Assembly (NCBI RefSeq): GCF_023100685.1
Contig: NZ_CP090064.1
Coordinates: forward strand, 2,046,001 to 2,110,000
Reading direction: 5' to 3'
DNA from: Proteus vulgaris
Lineage (GTDB): Bacteria > Pseudomonadota > Gammaproteobacteria > Enterobacterales > Enterobacteriaceae
DNA length: 64,000 bases
Positions 63,473 through 64,000 of this stretch are shown one piece after another. Numbering within the stretch: position 1 is the stretch's first letter; each line of letters opens with the position of its first letter. The translations under genes were made by a program, and so were the position numbers. The notes under the pieces are model-generated. The model saw only the letters and a program-made list of their open reading frames with translations, searched no databases and had not been told where the DNA came from.

Positions 63473-63743
63473 GGTAATACACTCGTCATTTTTCGATAAA
63501 TTTTATGGTCCGTTTTCAACACGATAGTGTTTTTATTTATAGTATTTAATCAATGAATTAATCTAAAACATCCCATCAAATAGATGTTAGATGTTTTTTA
63601 TCTATCAATCTATAGCCTTATCTTAAATTTTTTTATTGAAAGAAGGACTCCATTTTCAAATATGACTGTAATTATGGGCGTTACATGATTTTAAGAGTAT
63701 AGTAGCTAATCTTTCAGCCCGACTAGATATTACAATTTTTATT

Positions 63744-64000
63744 ATGGAATCAGCGTTTTCTGCTCAAAATATTCGACATATTCTTGCTACTAACACACCT
63801 ATTATTGATGTGCGTGCGCCTATTGAATTTAATCAAGGTTCGATCCCTAATGCGGTTAATTTGCCTTTAATGAATGATGAAGAGCGCGCGGCCGTGGGAA
63901 CTTGTTATAAACAACAAGGCTCACAAAAAGCGGTTGATTTAGGACATCAATTGGTTAGTGGTGAAATTCGTGATAACCGTATCGCAGCTTGGCGTGAAGC
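63744..64000 (+). CDS. mnmH: tRNA 2-selenouridine synthase (5' part)
   Basis: The first 85 residues of MnmH (SelU, YbbB). The rhodanese-type start [20 protein letters not shown] with [25 protein letters not shown] matches E. coli MnmH nearly throughout. MnmH converts 2-thiouridine to 2-selenouridine at the wobble position of Lys, Glu and Gln tRNAs with selenophosphate. The ATG at 63744 gives the family N-terminus. The gene continues beyond the right edge with the P-loop domain outside the window. Confidence 0.95.
   Translation, partial: MESAFSAQNIRHILATNTPIIDVRAPIEFNQGSIPNAVNLPLMNDEERAAVGTCYKQQGSQKAVDLGHQLVSGEIRDNRIAAWRE

Overview
The window looks like part of the chromosome of a Proteus-type enterobacterium (Morganellaceae). 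It is AT-rich, most genes carry a clear Shine-Dalgarno sequence, and many proteins are close in sequence to Escherichia coli ones (YdfG, OsmB, TehA, RoxA, YegD, XylR/A/B, MdtN/MdtO, MnmH) while lipoproteins and fimbriae are more divergent. A 28-bp sequence at 8014-8041 matches the E. coli dif site as I remember it at 26 positions, and an exact MatP-box (matS) lies at 37844-37856. The window therefore most likely covers the replication terminus region.

Layout. 1-8.6 kb: ydfG (cut by the window edge), osmB, tehA, small unknown genes, an iron-type alcohol dehydrogenase, roxA, then dif. 8.7-16.8 kb: a LysR regulator divergent from a small exported protein and a PBP5-like carboxypeptidase in which the KTG motif reads ITG; a MORN-type lipoprotein; an ArsR regulator with an ABM-fold protein; and a LysR/YdcZ-type transporter pair. 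16.8-33.1 kb: twelve genes, all on the minus strand and mostly overlapping or only bases apart. In transcription order they are a LuxE-like acyl-protein synthetase, a LuxC-like acyl reductase, an extended SDR, a penicillin-acylase-type Ntn hydrolase, an AmrS-like radical SAM protein, an LCAT-like hydrolase, a Septu-type defence pair (PtuA ATPase and PtuB HNH nuclease), a MoxR AAA+ ATPase, a small partner, a vWA plus beta-propeller protein and a bpX6-like plus propeller protein. This is the best candidate for an undescribed system.

33.3-44 kb: a divergent adenosine-deaminase-like gene and a YeiL-like Crp/Fnr regulator share an intergenic region with a perfect 24-bp palindrome. A six-gene chaperone-usher fimbrial operon follows, then two small genes and xylR. 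44-49.6 kb: a CRP site precedes a MalY/PatB-type lyase, an NhaC-type antiporter, xylA and xylB; no xylose transporter is present. 49.7-57.6 kb: a lipoprotein, a Fic toxin with its antitoxin, YjbD-like DUF3811, a threonine-aldolase-type enzyme, YegD, and a LysR gene divergent from two tandem half-size DMT transporters. 57.6-64 kb: a periplasmic choloylglycine-hydrolase-like enzyme, a ytcA-mdtN-mdtO-OMF efflux operon, and the start of mnmH (selU).

No rRNA, tRNA, insertion sequence, prophage or CRISPR array was recognised. Functions come from remembered family motifs and gene context, not from searches.
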